A stretch of 52,053 bases of DNA from positions 1-52,053 of the forward strand of contig NZ_JVMD01000018.1 in the NCBI RefSeq assembly GCF_001056295.1. Direction: 5' to 3'. The position numbers and the translations under genes were made by a program. A model generated the notes under the pieces. The model was not told the origin of the DNA. It searched no databases and worked only from the letters and a program-made list of their open reading frames with translations. Of the stretch, positions 7,545 through 17,555 are shown piece after piece (position 1 is the first letter of the stretch; each line of letters starts with the position of its first letter). The stretch is from Corynebacterium halotolerans. Its GTDB lineage: Bacteria > Actinomycetota > Actinomycetes > Mycobacteriales > Mycobacteriaceae.

Positions 7545-9451
7545 ACGCCGCCCCACAGCACAGCCCCTCGCCCGCCACCGTGGCCGCACAGTCGCGCCGC
7601 ACGACGACCGAGCGCATCACCGGCGCCAAGGCCATCGTCCGGTCCCTCGAGGAGCTCGGCGCGGACGTCGTATTCGGCATCCCGGGCGGCGCGATCCTGC
7701 CGCTGTACGACCCGCTGTTCGACTCCGAGAAGATCCGCCACGTCCTGGTCCGCCACGAGCAGGGCGCCGGCCACGCCGCCACCGGCTACGCGCAGGTCTC
7801 CGGCAAGGTCGGCGTGTGCATCGCCACCTCCGGCCCCGGCGCGACCAACCTGGTCACCCCGCTGGCCGACGCCCAGATGGACTCCGTGCCCGTCGTGGCC
7901 ATCACCGGCCAGGTCGGCATGCCGCTGCTGGGCTCCGACGCCTTCCAGGAAGCGGACATCCGCGGCGTGACCATGCCCGTGACCAAGCACAACTTCATGG
8001 TCACCGACGCCAACGACATCCCGAAGGCCATCGCCGAGGCGTTCCACCTGGCCTCCACGGGCCGCCCGGGCGCCGTCCTGGTCGACGTGCCCAAGGACCT
8101 GCAGAACACCGAGATCGACTTCACGTGGCCGCCGGAGGTGGACCTGCCCGGCTACCGCCCGGTGACCACCCCGCACTCGCGCCAGATCGAAGAGGCCGTG
8201 CGCATGATCTCCGCGGCCGAGCGCCCCGTGCTCTACGTCGGCGGCGGCGTGATCAAGGCCGACGCCTCGGCCGAGCTGATCGCCTTCGCCGAGATGACCG
8301 GCGTGCCGGTGGTCACCACCCTCATGGCCCGCGGCGCGTTCCCGGACGCCCACGAGCTGCACATGGGCATGCCCGGCATGCACGGCAAGGTCTCCGCCGT
8401 GGCCGCGCTGCAGAAGTCGGACCTGCTGATCACCATCGGCGCCCGCTTCGACGACCGCGTCACCGGTCAGCTGTCCACCTTCGCCCCGCAGGCGAAGGTC
8501 ATCCACGCCGACATCGACCCGGCGGAGATCGGCAAGATCCGCGAGGCCCACGTGCCCATCGTCGGCGACGCCCGCGAGGTGCTTTCCGCGCTGGCCGACG
8601 CCTACCGCGCCCTCGGCCTGAAGGCCCCGTCCATCGCGCCGTGGCGCCGCGAGCTCGACGACCTGCGCGACGAGTTCCCGCTCGGCTGGGAAGAGCAGTC
8701 CGACGGCTCGCTGTCCCCGCAGTTCGTGCTGAAGACCCTGTCGGACGTCGTCGGCCCGGAGGCCATCTACTGCGCCGGCGTCGGCCAGCACCAGATGTGG
8801 GCCGCGCAGTTCATCCAGTACGAGAACCCGCGCACCTGGCTCAACTCCGGTGGCCTGGGCACCATGGGCTACGCCGTCCCGGCGGCGATGGGCGCGAAGG
8901 CGGCCGCGCCGGAGAAGGAAGTCTGGGCCATCGACGGCGACGGCTGCTTCCAGATGACGAACCAGGAGCTGACCACCTCCGCCATCGAGGGCTTCCCCAT
9001 CAAGGTCGCCCTGATCAACAACGGCAACCTGGGCATGGTGCGCCAGTGGCAAACGCTCTTCTACGAGCAGCGCTACTCCAACACGAAGCTGCGCCCGGAG
9101 GACAACTCCTACGTGCCGGACTTCGTGCGCCTGTCCGAGGGTCTCGGCTGCGTGGCCATCCGCGTGACCAAGGAAGAGGAGGTCATCCCCGCCATCGAGA
9201 AGGCGCGGGAGATCAACGACCGCCCGGTGGTCATCGACTTCATCGTCGGCGAGGACGCCCAGGTGTGGCCGATGGTCGCCGCCGGCAAGTCCAACGACGA
9301 GATCGAGTCGGCCCGCGGCCTGCGTCCGCTTTTCGACGAGGACATGTCGGCGGGGGAGTCCCCGGCGGACATCCACGACACCATGGCGGACAATGCCGAG
9401 GACGCGGCGAAGTCGCCCGACGCCAACCACCCGACCATCCAGTCCCGGTAA
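7541..9451 (+). CDS. ilvB: Acetolactate (acetohydroxyacid) synthase, large subunit
   Basis: IlvB condenses pyruvate with pyruvate or 2-oxobutyrate in the first common step of valine, leucine and isoleucine synthesis. The 636-residue protein has the thiamine-activating glutamate in [16 protein letters not shown] (about residue 73), the FAD/central domain with [10 protein letters not shown], and the thiamine diphosphate site [14 protein letters not shown]...[12 protein letters not shown] (about 466-502). A CAGGAG lies eight bases before the ATG. The C-terminal tail of about 40 residues is polar and Asp/Ala-rich. The regulatory-subunit gene ilvN follows, with the large subunit's stop only 24-36 bases from either ilvN start. 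Confidence 0.97.
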   Translation: MNAAPQHSPSPATVAAQSRRTTTERITGAKAIVRSLEELGADVVFGIPGGAILPLYDPLFDSEKIRHVLVRHEQGAGHAATGYAQVSGKVGVCIATSGPGATNLVTPLADAQMDSVPVVAITGQVGMPLLGSDAFQEADIRGVTMPVTKHNFMVTDANDIPKAIAEAFHLASTGRPGAVLVDVPKDLQNTEIDFTWPPEVDLPGYRPVTTPHSRQIEEAVRMISAAERPVLYVGGGVIKADASAELIAFAEMTGVPVVTTLMARGAFPDAHELHMGMPGMHGKVSAVAALQKSDLLITIGARFDDRVTGQLSTFAPQAKVIHADIDPAEIGKIREAHVPIVGDAREVLSALADAYRALGLKAPSIAPWRRELDDLRDEFPLGWEEQSDGSLSPQFVLKTLSDVVGPEAIYCAGVGQHQMWAAQFIQYENPRTWLNSGGLGTMGYAVPAAMGAKAAAPEKEVWAIDGDGCFQMTNQELTTSAIEGFPIKVALINNGNLGMVRQWQTLFYEQRYSNTKLRPEDNSYVPDFVRLSEGLGCVAIRVTKEEEVIPAIEKAREINDRPVVIDFIVGEDAQVWPMVAAGKSNDEIESARGLRPLFDEDMSAGESPADIHDTMADNAEDAAKSPDANHPTIQSR

Positions 9452-9487
9452 CCCGGCAACCAGACGAAGAGGAAAGTGAAGCTCATC

Positions 9488-9997
9488 ATGGCCGAACTGC
9501 ACACCCTGTCCGTGCTGACCCTCGACGAGCCGGGCATCCTGGTCCGCATCGCGGGCATGTTCACCCGCCGCGGGTTCAGCATCCAGTCCATCACCTCGGG
9601 CACCACCGAGGTGGAGGGAGTCAACCGCATCACCCTCGTGGTTGAGACGGAGAATCTGCCCATCGAGCAGATCACCAAGCAGCTGAACAAGCTGGTGCCG
9701 GTGCTCAAGGTGGTCCGCCAGCCGGACGACCAGCTGGTGTCCCGGGCGCTGCTGCTGGTCAAGGTCACGGCGGACAACAACAACCGTCCCCAGGTGGTCG
9801 ACGCGGCGAAGCTCTTCCGCGCCCGCGTCGTCGACGTGGCGCAGGAGTCCGTGGTCATCGAGGCCACGGGCGAGCGCTCGAAGCTCCGCGCGCTGCTCGA
9901 GGTCCTCGAGCCGTTCGGCATCCGCGAGCTGGTGCAGTCCGGCACCGTCGCGGTGGCCCGCGGCCCGAAGCCGATGCTGGCGTCCCGGGCGCTGTAA
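9488..9997 (+). CDS. ilvN: Acetolactate synthase, small (regulatory) subunit
   Basis: This is the valine-binding regulatory partner of IlvB. The 169-residue protein has an N-terminal ACT domain (LHTLSVLTLDEPGILVRIAGMFTRRGFSIQSIT) and the conserved block IEQITKQLNKLVPVLKVV, then the C-terminal AHAS small-subunit domain with FRARVVDVAQESVVIEATG and EPFGIRELVQSGTVA. The ATG at 9488 is preferred on family alignment. An in-frame GTG at 9476 would add four residues and lies closer to the purine-rich AGAGGA (9468-9473). It forms an operon with ilvB. Confidence 0.95.
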   Translation: MAELHTLSVLTLDEPGILVRIAGMFTRRGFSIQSITSGTTEVEGVNRITLVVETENLPIEQITKQLNKLVPVLKVVRQPDDQLVSRALLLVKVTADNNNRPQVVDAAKLFRARVVDVAQESVVIEATGERSKLRALLEVLEPFGIRELVQSGTVAVARGPKPMLASRAL

Positions 9998-10018
9998 CCC
10001 CCGAAACAATCCCCTGGC

Positions 10019-11113
<1,095 letters not shown>

Positions 11114-11136
11114 GGTTTCCCCGCTTCACGACGCCG

Positions 11137-11170
11137 ACCTCCCCCGCACCACGCCGTGCGGGGGAGGTTT
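11137..11170 (+). terminator. Intrinsic terminator of ilvBNC
   Basis: A 12-13 bp stem (acctcccccgcac, 11137-11149, against 11156-11168) closes a 6-base loop and runs into TTT. Confidence 0.85.
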
Positions 11171-11217
11171 CGTCGTCGAGCGGCGCTGCGGGGGAGGATG
11201 CGGGTCCCCGTTAACGG

Positions 11218-11257
11218 TCGTTTACCCGCCTGTCCGATAGTCTGGTCGGGTAAACGA
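11218..11257. promoter_or_regulatory. Inverted repeat around a possible promoter of the lipoprotein gene
   Basis: TCGTTTACCC (11218-11227) and GGGTAAACGA (11248-11257) form a perfect 10-bp inverted repeat with a 20-base centre. The centre holds TAGTCT (11238-11243), which fits a -10. Arms two helical turns apart around a -10 suggest an operator for a dimeric regulator rather than a terminator, but the regulator is unknown. Confidence 0.4.
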
Positions 11258-11268
11258 TCGCCACCCCC

Positions 11269-12912
11269 ATGAAAGGCAGGCCCGCCTTGGTCTGGTCCTC
11301 CGCCCGTCCCTCGCCCCTCCGCTCGGGCGTCCGCCGGTCCCTGGCCCTCGTCGCCGGGGCCGCGACCGCATTCGGCCTCGTCGCCTGCTCCGGCGACGAT
11401 GGCCCGTCGAAGGCCGCCAAGGCACCGGAGAAGCCGGTCGCCGTGGACAGCGAGCTCGCCGCGTCGCAGAAGCTGCTCGACTCCGCCCAGGCCGTCGTGG
11501 TGTCCGCCGCCGACGAGGTTTCGCAGCGCCGCGCCGCCGGCATCGCCGTGACCTCCGGCGTGCCCATGCTCGTGCAGCAGGGCTCGGACGCGTCGTCGGT
11601 GGAGGAGGAGATCAAGCGGCTGGGCGCCGGCACCGTCGTCACGGTCGGCGACGCCGAGGTCGCCGCCGAGGGCGAGCGCACCGTCGTCGCCGCCCCGGCC
11701 GACCTGGATGGCCTGAAGAAGCTCACCGGCACCGAGTTCGCCGAGGCGGAGGAAGAGAAGGAGCCGGCCCGGGCCGTCGCCGAGATGGAGGCCGACAAGC
11801 CGACCGTCCCGGCCGCGAAGGATGCGGAGGGGGCCGCGGGGGATTCGGACGCCCTGGCCGCCTCCAAGCCGACGAAGCCGAAGACGGGCGGCGACGACCC
11901 GGTGGCCTTCGCGGCCCCCGGCACGCCGCTCGGCGCCATCGCCACCGCCCGCGCCGCGGGCATCGAGGTCCAGTGGCTGCCCATCGGCGATGCCCGCGCC
12001 ACCTCGGAGTCGATCAAGGCGGCGCGCGACGGCCGCCCGCTCATCGGGCTCGGCGACGCATTCGGCGGCGGGGAGAAGTTCGCGAAGTCCGCGGAACTCG
12101 CCTCCGACGACAAGATCGAGGAGCTGCCCGGCGGCGGCCAGCTGGTGTTCCCGGGCCGCCACATGATCGCCACCTACGGCCACCCCGGCGCCCCGGTGCT
12201 GGGCGTGATGGGCGAGGAGACGCCCGAGGAGGCAGTCGCCCACGCCAAGCAGCTCGTCGAGGAGTACCAGGGGCTGACCGGCGACAAGGTCATCCCGGCC
12301 TTCGAGATCATCGCGTCCGTCGCCCAGGCCGCCCCCGGGCCGCGCAACGACTTCTCCGAGCCCGCGCCCGTCGATGTGCTCAAGCCCTACGTCGACGCCA
12401 TGACGGAGGCCGGCGGCTACGTCATCATCGACCTGCAGCCCGGCCGCGCCGACTTCGTCGAGCAGGCGAAGTTCTACGAGGAGCTGCTCAAGCGCCCCAA
12501 CGTCGGCCTCGCCCTCGACCCGGAGTGGAAGCTCACCCCGGACGGCATGCCCAACGTCGCCGTCGGCCACGTGGAGGCGGAGGAGGTCAACCGCGCCATC
12601 GAGTACCTCGCGGATCTGACCGCGAAGAACAACCTGCCGCAGAAGGTGCTCATGCTGCACCAGTTCCAGCTGCAGATGCTCCGCGACCGCGAGACCATCG
12701 ACCTGTCCCGCCCCGAGCTCGCCGTCGTCCTGCACGCCGACGGCCACGGCACGCCGGACCAGAAGTTCGAGACGTGGAACGTCATGCGCCAGGGCCTCCA
12801 GCCCGAGTTCTTCATGGCGTGGAAGAACTTCATCGACGAGGACCAGCCGATGTTCACCCCGCAGCAGACGATGGACATCAAGCCGCGGCCCTGGATCGTC
12901 ACCTACCAGTAA
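11269..12912 (+). CDS. Secreted lipoprotein, cell-wall-binding-repeat-like N-terminal region and barrel-like C-terminal domain
   Basis: The protein has 547 residues. A signal sequence ends in the lipobox LVAC with Cys at residue 40. Residues about 60-150 (SGVPMLVQQGSDASSVEEEIKRLGAGTVVTVGDAEV) resemble cell-wall-binding repeat type 2 units, in which a named residue position is tested for value. A linker rich in Lys, Pro and Ala leads to a C-terminal domain of about 320 residues beginning GTPLGAIATARAAGIEVQWLPIGDARATSESIKAARDGRPLIGL. It has conserved-looking acidic strand ends (VIPAFEIIAS, YVIIDLQPGRADF, VGLALDPEWKL, KVLMLHQFQ), the look of a TIM-barrel hydrolase. No catalytic assignment can be made. 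It is probably exported to the envelope and transcribed alone. Confidence 0.55.
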   Translation: MKGRPALVWSSARPSPLRSGVRRSLALVAGAATAFGLVACSGDDGPSKAAKAPEKPVAVDSELAASQKLLDSAQAVVVSAADEVSQRRAAGIAVTSGVPMLVQQGSDASSVEEEIKRLGAGTVVTVGDAEVAAEGERTVVAAPADLDGLKKLTGTEFAEAEEEKEPARAVAEMEADKPTVPAAKDAEGAAGDSDALAASKPTKPKTGGDDPVAFAAPGTPLGAIATARAAGIEVQWLPIGDARATSESIKAARDGRPLIGLGDAFGGGEKFAKSAELASDDKIEELPGGGQLVFPGRHMIATYGHPGAPVLGVMGEETPEEAVAHAKQLVEEYQGLTGDKVIPAFEIIASVAQAAPGPRNDFSEPAPVDVLKPYVDAMTEAGGYVIIDLQPGRADFVEQAKFYEELLKRPNVGLALDPEWKLTPDGMPNVAVGHVEAEEVNRAIEYLADLTAKNNLPQKVLMLHQFQLQMLRDRETIDLSRPELAVVLHADGHGTPDQKFETWNVMRQGLQPEFFMAWKNFIDEDQPMFTPQQTMDIKPRPWIVTYQ

Positions 12913-12996
12913 GCGCCGCCCCCGGAATCGGGCGTCGCGCGCCCCACGTTCCGGGGCCTGCCACCCCCGCCCGCGACACCCGGGGATATGATGATC

Positions 12997-13026
12997 GGGT
13001 CCACGCCAACGAGCCGGCGTGGACCC
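12997..13026 (+). promoter_or_regulatory. Perfect inverted repeat in the serA leader
   Basis: GGGTCCACGCC (12997-13007) pairs perfectly with 13016-13026 across an 8-base loop. The repeat ends 64 bases before the serA GTG and has no T tract after it. It could be an operator, an mRNA-stabilising hairpin or an attenuator-like element. Its outer half-sites GTCCAC/GTGGAC also occur in the ilvD/ilvB palindrome, but with different spacing. Confidence 0.5.
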
Positions 13027-13090
13027 ATCCTTTCGGGCGCGGTCGTGCCGGATCGGATCGGACGCATACGCACATAATCAGGAGTTGCTC

Positions 13091-14686
13091 GTGAGCCAGA
13101 ACGCTCGCCCGGTCGTCCTCATCGCCGACAAGCTCGCGCAGTCCACTGTGGACGCGCTCGGAGATTCCGTGGAGGTGCGCTGGGTCGACGGCCCGAACCG
13201 CCCGGAACTCCTCGCCGCCGTCGCCGATGCCGACGCCCTGCTGGTCCGTTCGGCGACCACCGTGGACAAGGAAGTCCTCGAGGCCGCCCCCAACCTGAAG
13301 ATCGTCGGCCGCGCCGGCGTGGGCCTCGACAACGTCGACATCGACACCGCCACCGAGCGCGGCGTCATGGTCGTCAACGCCCCGACCTCCAACATCCACT
13401 CCGCGTGCGAGCAGGCCATCGCGCTCCTGCTGGCCACCGCCCGCCAGGTCCCCGCCGCCGACGCCACGCTGCGCGACGGCGAGTGGAAGCGCTCGTCCTT
13501 CAAGGGCGTCGAGATCTTCGGCAAGACCGTCGGCATCGTCGGCTTCGGCCACATCGGTCAGCTGTTCGCGCAGCGCCTGGCCGCCTTCGAGACCACCATC
13601 ATCGCCTACGACCCGTACGCCAACCCGGCGCGCGCGGCCCAGATGAACGTGGAGCTCGTCGACCTGGAGGAGCTCGTCTCCCGCGCCGACTTCGTCACCA
13701 TCCACCTGCCCAAGACCAAGGAAACGGCCGGCATGTTCGACGCCGACCTCCTGGCGAAGTCGAAGAAGGGCCAGATCATCATCAACGCGGCCCGCGGCGG
13801 CCTCGTCGATGAGCAGGCCCTGGCCGACGCCATCGAGTCGGGCCACATCCGCGGCGCCGGCTTCGACGTGTACGACTCCGAGCCCTGCACCGACTCCCCG
13901 CTGTTCAAGCTGCCGCAGACCGTCGTCTCGCCGCACCTGGGCGCCTCCACCGTCGAGGCGCAGGACCGCGCGGGCATCGACGTCGCCAAGTCCGTGCTGC
14001 TGGCCCTGGCCGGCGAGTTCGTGCCGGACGCCGTCAACGTCTCCGGCGGTGCCGTGGGCGAGGAGGTCGCCCTGTGGTTGGAGCTCGCCCGCGAGCTCGG
14101 CCTCGTCGCCGGCGGCCTGCTCGACGGCGCCCCGACCGCCCTGGAGGTCACCGCCCGCGGCGAGCTGTCCACCGAGGACGTCGACGTCCTGGGCCTGGCC
14201 GCCGCCCGCGGCCTGTTCTCCGCGATGATCGAGGAGCCGGTCACCTTCGTCAACGCCCCGCGCATCGCCGAGGAGCGCGGCGTGGAGATCTCCGTGGGCA
14301 CCGCCCCGGAGTCCGTCTCCCACCGCTCGGTGCTGGAGGTCAAGGTCATCGCCGCCGACGGCAAGACCTCGATCATCACCGGCGCCCTGACCGGCCTGGA
14401 GCGCGTCGAGAAGATCGTGCGCATCAACGGCCGCGGCGTCGACATGCGCTCCGAGGGCCGCAACCTGTTCCTCACCTACAAGGATCAGCCGGGCGCCCTG
14501 GGCAAGGTCGGCGTGGCGCTGGGCCAGGCCGGCATCAACATCGAGGCCGCCGCCCTGTCCCCGGAGGCCGACGGCGACAACGCCATCCTCATCCTCCGCG
14601 TCTCGGAAGAGGTGCCGGAGGATCTGATCGAGTCCATCGTGGACGACATCGACGCCAACCACGCGCTGCAGCTGGTGCTCAACTAA
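13091..14686 (+). CDS. serA: D-3-phosphoglycerate dehydrogenase
   Basis: SerA oxidises 3-phosphoglycerate in the first step of serine synthesis. The GTG start (MSQNARPVVLIADKLAQSTVDALGD) agrees with the C. glutamicum enzyme and follows CAGGAG by six bases. The 531-residue protein has the NAD-binding GFGHIG near residue 151, and the catalytic Arg/Glu/His set in NAARGGLVDEQAL, DSEPCTDSP and SPHLGAST. It then has the extra intervening domain of the long actinobacterial form and a C-terminal ACT domain (LFLTYKDQPGALGKVGVALGQAGINIEAAAL). The long form with ACT domain is usually serine-inhibited. The frame extends 24 codons further upstream without a better start. Confidence 0.97.
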   Translation: MSQNARPVVLIADKLAQSTVDALGDSVEVRWVDGPNRPELLAAVADADALLVRSATTVDKEVLEAAPNLKIVGRAGVGLDNVDIDTATERGVMVVNAPTSNIHSACEQAIALLLATARQVPAADATLRDGEWKRSSFKGVEIFGKTVGIVGFGHIGQLFAQRLAAFETTIIAYDPYANPARAAQMNVELVDLEELVSRADFVTIHLPKTKETAGMFDADLLAKSKKGQIIINAARGGLVDEQALADAIESGHIRGAGFDVYDSEPCTDSPLFKLPQTVVSPHLGASTVEAQDRAGIDVAKSVLLALAGEFVPDAVNVSGGAVGEEVALWLELARELGLVAGGLLDGAPTALEVTARGELSTEDVDVLGLAAARGLFSAMIEEPVTFVNAPRIAEERGVEISVGTAPESVSHRSVLEVKVIAADGKTSIITGALTGLERVEKIVRINGRGVDMRSEGRNLFLTYKDQPGALGKVGVALGQAGINIEAAALSPEADGDNAILILRVSEEVPEDLIESIVDDIDANHALQLVLN

Positions 14687-14708
14687 CGGCGTGACGCGGC
14701 GCATGGCG

Positions 14709-14714
14709 TAATCT
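14709..14714 (+). promoter_or_regulatory. -10 element of a leaderless membrane-protein gene
   Basis: TAATCT is a good corynebacterial -10, and the GTG start at 14722 begins eight bases after it. Transcription would start at the start codon itself. No Shine-Dalgarno sequence is present, which fits a leaderless mRNA. Confidence 0.5.
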
Positions 14715-14721
14715 GGACGTC

Positions 14722-15849
14722 GTGCGGAACAGAGCCCCGGAGCCCGACAGAGAAGCCGACCGGATGGCCCCAGAGGTCATCCGCAGGCTGTGGGTTTCGG
14801 GGCTTCCGTCTGCCCTGCCCACGCGCGTGCGGGCGAAGCATCTGCTGCAGCGGTGCGCCCCGGCGTGGTCCGCGGTGGCGGTGTTCCAGATCGGCCGGGC
14901 GTTCCTCCTCCGGGCGTTTTCGCCCAAGGAACTCGAGGCGTTCGTCAACGCCCCCGACGAGGGCCTGGACGTCGACCTGATCGGCTGGGCGGTCCTCGGC
15001 CTGCTCATCGCCGCGGTCGTCGTCCCGCTGATCACGTGGGGCGTGCTCAAGTTCCTGTCCCCGCGCGCCGCCGCGATCGGCGGCGCGGTGGTCCTGGCGG
15101 TCACCTTCGTGTCGCCGAGCATCGGGACTCTGCTGACCATCGAGGCACCGGGCTCGCAGAACTTCGTGGACCGGGTGTCGTTCCTGCCCGTCGTGTTCGT
15201 CGCCGCGATGGTGTTCCTCGGGTGGGGCAGCCTGCTGGCGTGGACGCTCAAGCGCGCGTTCCGGGAAGTCGCCGACTCGCTGTCCCGGGCCGTGCGGACC
15301 CTGCCGCTGCTGCTGGTGGCTTTCTTGTTCTTCTTCTACAACGCCGAGCTGTGGCAGCTGGGCGTGGCGTGGACGGTGGGGCGCGCGGCCACCGTGGCGG
15401 CGATGCTGTGGGGGTTCGGGGTGCTGGCGTCGTTCATCGTCGTCAACGAGCACGTCCGCGAGGGCATCGAGGAGGATCGCAAGTTCCCCATCCGGCTCAA
15501 GCTGAACCTGCGTTACGTCGCGGCGTCGGTCCAGGCGGCGCAGGCGAGCTTCTTCGGGGTCCTCGTGTTCGCCGGCTTCGTGTTCCTCGGCATGGTGTCG
15601 GTGCCGGAGGCGACCATCACCGCATGGACGCAGAAGCCCCCGGTGCTCGTGGAAATCGGCTCGCTGAACATCCCCGGCGCCCTGGTGAAGGTGTCGTGGG
15701 TCCTGGGGGCATTCGCGTCGCTGTACATGGTCACGGCGACCGCCGCGGACAAGGCGGCGCGCGAGGATCAGCTGGGCCCGATCACCGAGGAGGTCCGCGG
15801 CGCGCTCAAGGCCGCGGGGATCATCGGGGAGGACGCGACGACGCGCTGA
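14722..15849 (+). CDS. Polytopic membrane protein of unknown function
   Basis: The protein has 375 residues with about eight hydrophobic segments, for example LIGWAVLGLLIAAVVVPLITW, AAAIGGAVVLAVTFVSP, FLPVVFVAAMVFLGWGSLLA, TLPLLLVAFLFFFYNAELW, and SFFGVLVFAGFVFLGMVSV. The N-terminal 45 residues are basic and probably cytoplasmic. I recognise no catalytic or transport motif. It lies between serA and an ABC exporter pair in the same direction and probably has its own promoter (leaderless GTG). Confidence 0.65.
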   Translation: MRNRAPEPDREADRMAPEVIRRLWVSGLPSALPTRVRAKHLLQRCAPAWSAVAVFQIGRAFLLRAFSPKELEAFVNAPDEGLDVDLIGWAVLGLLIAAVVVPLITWGVLKFLSPRAAAIGGAVVLAVTFVSPSIGTLLTIEAPGSQNFVDRVSFLPVVFVAAMVFLGWGSLLAWTLKRAFREVADSLSRAVRTLPLLLVAFLFFFYNAELWQLGVAWTVGRAATVAAMLWGFGVLASFIVVNEHVREGIEEDRKFPIRLKLNLRYVAASVQAAQASFFGVLVFAGFVFLGMVSVPEATITAWTQKPPVLVEIGSLNIPGALVKVSWVLGAFASLYMVTATAADKAAREDQLGPITEEVRGALKAAGIIGEDATTR

Positions 15850-15913
15850 GGTAAGCCTCCGGGGGCGAGTAAGGTGAGACTTCGCTTTGCCATCGCAACC
15901 GCCAGGAGGTCCC

Positions 15914-17554
15914 GTGCCGCTGATCACCGCCCCGGCGACGCCGCCGCCGATCGCGCCGCCCGCGTTCGACGAGTCGACGTCGCCCACCGTCTACCAGCTG
16001 CGCGTGATGTTCTCGCGCAAGCCGGTGACCATCCCGGCGATGCTGCTGATGATCGTCCACCAGGTGTGCGAGGCCCTCGTCCCCGTCGTCGCCGGCCGGA
16101 CGGTGGACACCGCCATCGCGGACGGCGATTCCGCGGCGCTGTGGCGGTGGATGCTGGTGCTCGCCGCGGTGTTCCTGGTCCTGGACCTGGCCGCGCGCTT
16201 CGGCGGGCGGTTGGCGACCATCGCCATGCTCTCGGTCGAGCATGCGCTGCGCATGCAGTTGACCGACCGCATCGTCGATCGCCGGGGGTTCGCCGACGGC
16301 GCCCGCCCTCCGGGGGCGCTGCTGGCGGTGTCCACCACCGACGCGCAGAACACCGCGCGGGCGGTGATCGTGGGTCTGCGCCCGGTGGCGGAGGTCGCGG
16401 CGCTGATCTTCGCCTCGGTGATCCTGCTGACCGTCTCCGTCCCGATCGGCCTGGTGGTCCTCGTGGGCGGCGCGTTGCTCACGTGGGGGTCGATGGCGGC
16501 GGGTGCGCCGCTGCGGCGCCGCGTGGGGCGTCGCCAAGCCGCCGCCGCCCGGGCCTCGGCCACGGCGGCGGACCTGGTGGCGGGGTTCCGCACGCTCGCG
16601 GGCCTGGGCGCGCGCCGCACCGCCGCCGGCCGCTACCGGGACCGGTCCCGCGAGGCGCTCGACGCGACGGTGCACGCCGTCGACGCGGAGGCCCGGCTGA
16701 TCGGGTGGGTGGAGGTGCTGGGCGGCATCTTCGTCACGCTCGTCGCCGCGGGCTCCGGCATCGCCGCGCTGCAGGGTCGGCTGACCGTCGGCGAGCTGAT
16801 CACCGTCGTCGGCCTGGCGCAGTTCATCATCGACCCAATGACCGCCCTGGGCAAGAACGCCTCCGCCGTGTGGGCCACGTCGGTGGCGTCGGCGGAGCGG
16901 GTCCTGGGCCTGCTGCGCGAGCCCCACGCCGCGTCGGAGGACGGCACCCCGGCGGGCGCGGATTCGCGTGACGACGAGCCCGCCGGACTCCTCGTCGGCG
17001 GCACCGTCGTTCCGCCGGGGGCGCACCGCGTGATCCCGGTCGACGCGGGGGAGATGACGGCGATCGTCGACGCGCTCACCCTCGCGCACCGCCCGGAGCC
17101 CGGCGGTTTCGCCGTGGACGGGGTCGATCTGGCGGAGGCCGAACTCGGTTCGGTCCTGCGCCGGGTGGTCACCGCACCGCATTCCGCCGACCTCTTCGAC
17201 GGCACCGTCACCGAGAACCTGCTGGCCGTGCGCCCCGACGCGACCGGGCCGCAGATCGACGCCGCGCTGGCGGCCGCGGGCTGCGCCGACGTCATCGAGG
17301 TGCTGCCCGACGGCGCGGACACCCGCATCGGCGACGCCGGCGTCATGCTCTCGGGCGGGCAGCGGCAGCGCATCGCCCTCGCGCGGGCGCTGCTGGCGGA
17401 TCCACCGGCGCTCGTGCTGGCCGATCCCACCACGGCCGTGGACTCGGTGACGGAGCAACGGGTGGCGAGGGGCGTCGCAAGGCACAGGTCCGGGCGGACC
17501 ACCGTCGTGCTGACGTCGGCGCCGGCCTGGGCCGCCGAGATGGAGGTGGCGTGA
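15914..17554 (+). CDS. ABC exporter half-transporter with a degenerate nucleotide-binding domain (partner 1)
   Basis: The protein has 546 residues from a GTG preceded by AGGAGG; the open frame begins nine codons earlier at a TTG. Residues about 25-310 form a six-helix exporter membrane domain. The nucleotide-binding domain keeps the signature LSGGQRQRIALARALL (about 478) and a D-loop-like TTAVD. It has lost the rest: no GxxGxGKS Walker A (the region reads VIPVDAGEMTAIVDAL), the Walker B reads ALVLADPT instead of LVLDEAT, the Q-loop Gln is His (TAPHSADLF), and the switch His is missing (VVLTSAPAW). The protein stops soon after. It should therefore not bind ATP by itself but can offer its signature to the partner encoded one base downstream. 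Substrate unknown. Confidence 0.85.
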   Translation: MPLITAPATPPPIAPPAFDESTSPTVYQLRVMFSRKPVTIPAMLLMIVHQVCEALVPVVAGRTVDTAIADGDSAALWRWMLVLAAVFLVLDLAARFGGRLATIAMLSVEHALRMQLTDRIVDRRGFADGARPPGALLAVSTTDAQNTARAVIVGLRPVAEVAALIFASVILLTVSVPIGLVVLVGGALLTWGSMAAGAPLRRRVGRRQAAAARASATAADLVAGFRTLAGLGARRTAAGRYRDRSREALDATVHAVDAEARLIGWVEVLGGIFVTLVAAGSGIAALQGRLTVGELITVVGLAQFIIDPMTALGKNASAVWATSVASAERVLGLLREPHAASEDGTPAGADSRDDEPAGLLVGGTVVPPGAHRVIPVDAGEMTAIVDALTLAHRPEPGGFAVDGVDLAEAELGSVLRRVVTAPHSADLFDGTVTENLLAVRPDATGPQIDAALAAAGCADVIEVLPDGADTRIGDAGVMLSGGQRQRIALARALLADPPALVLADPTTAVDSVTEQRVARGVARHRSGRTTVVLTSAPAWAAEMEVA

Positions 17555-17555
17555 C

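Noticed and set aside
13140..13154. GTCCACTGTGGAC inside serA resembling the ilv palindrome
   Set aside because: The spacer is one base instead of three, and the sequence is explained by conserved serA codons (Q-S-T-V-D-A).
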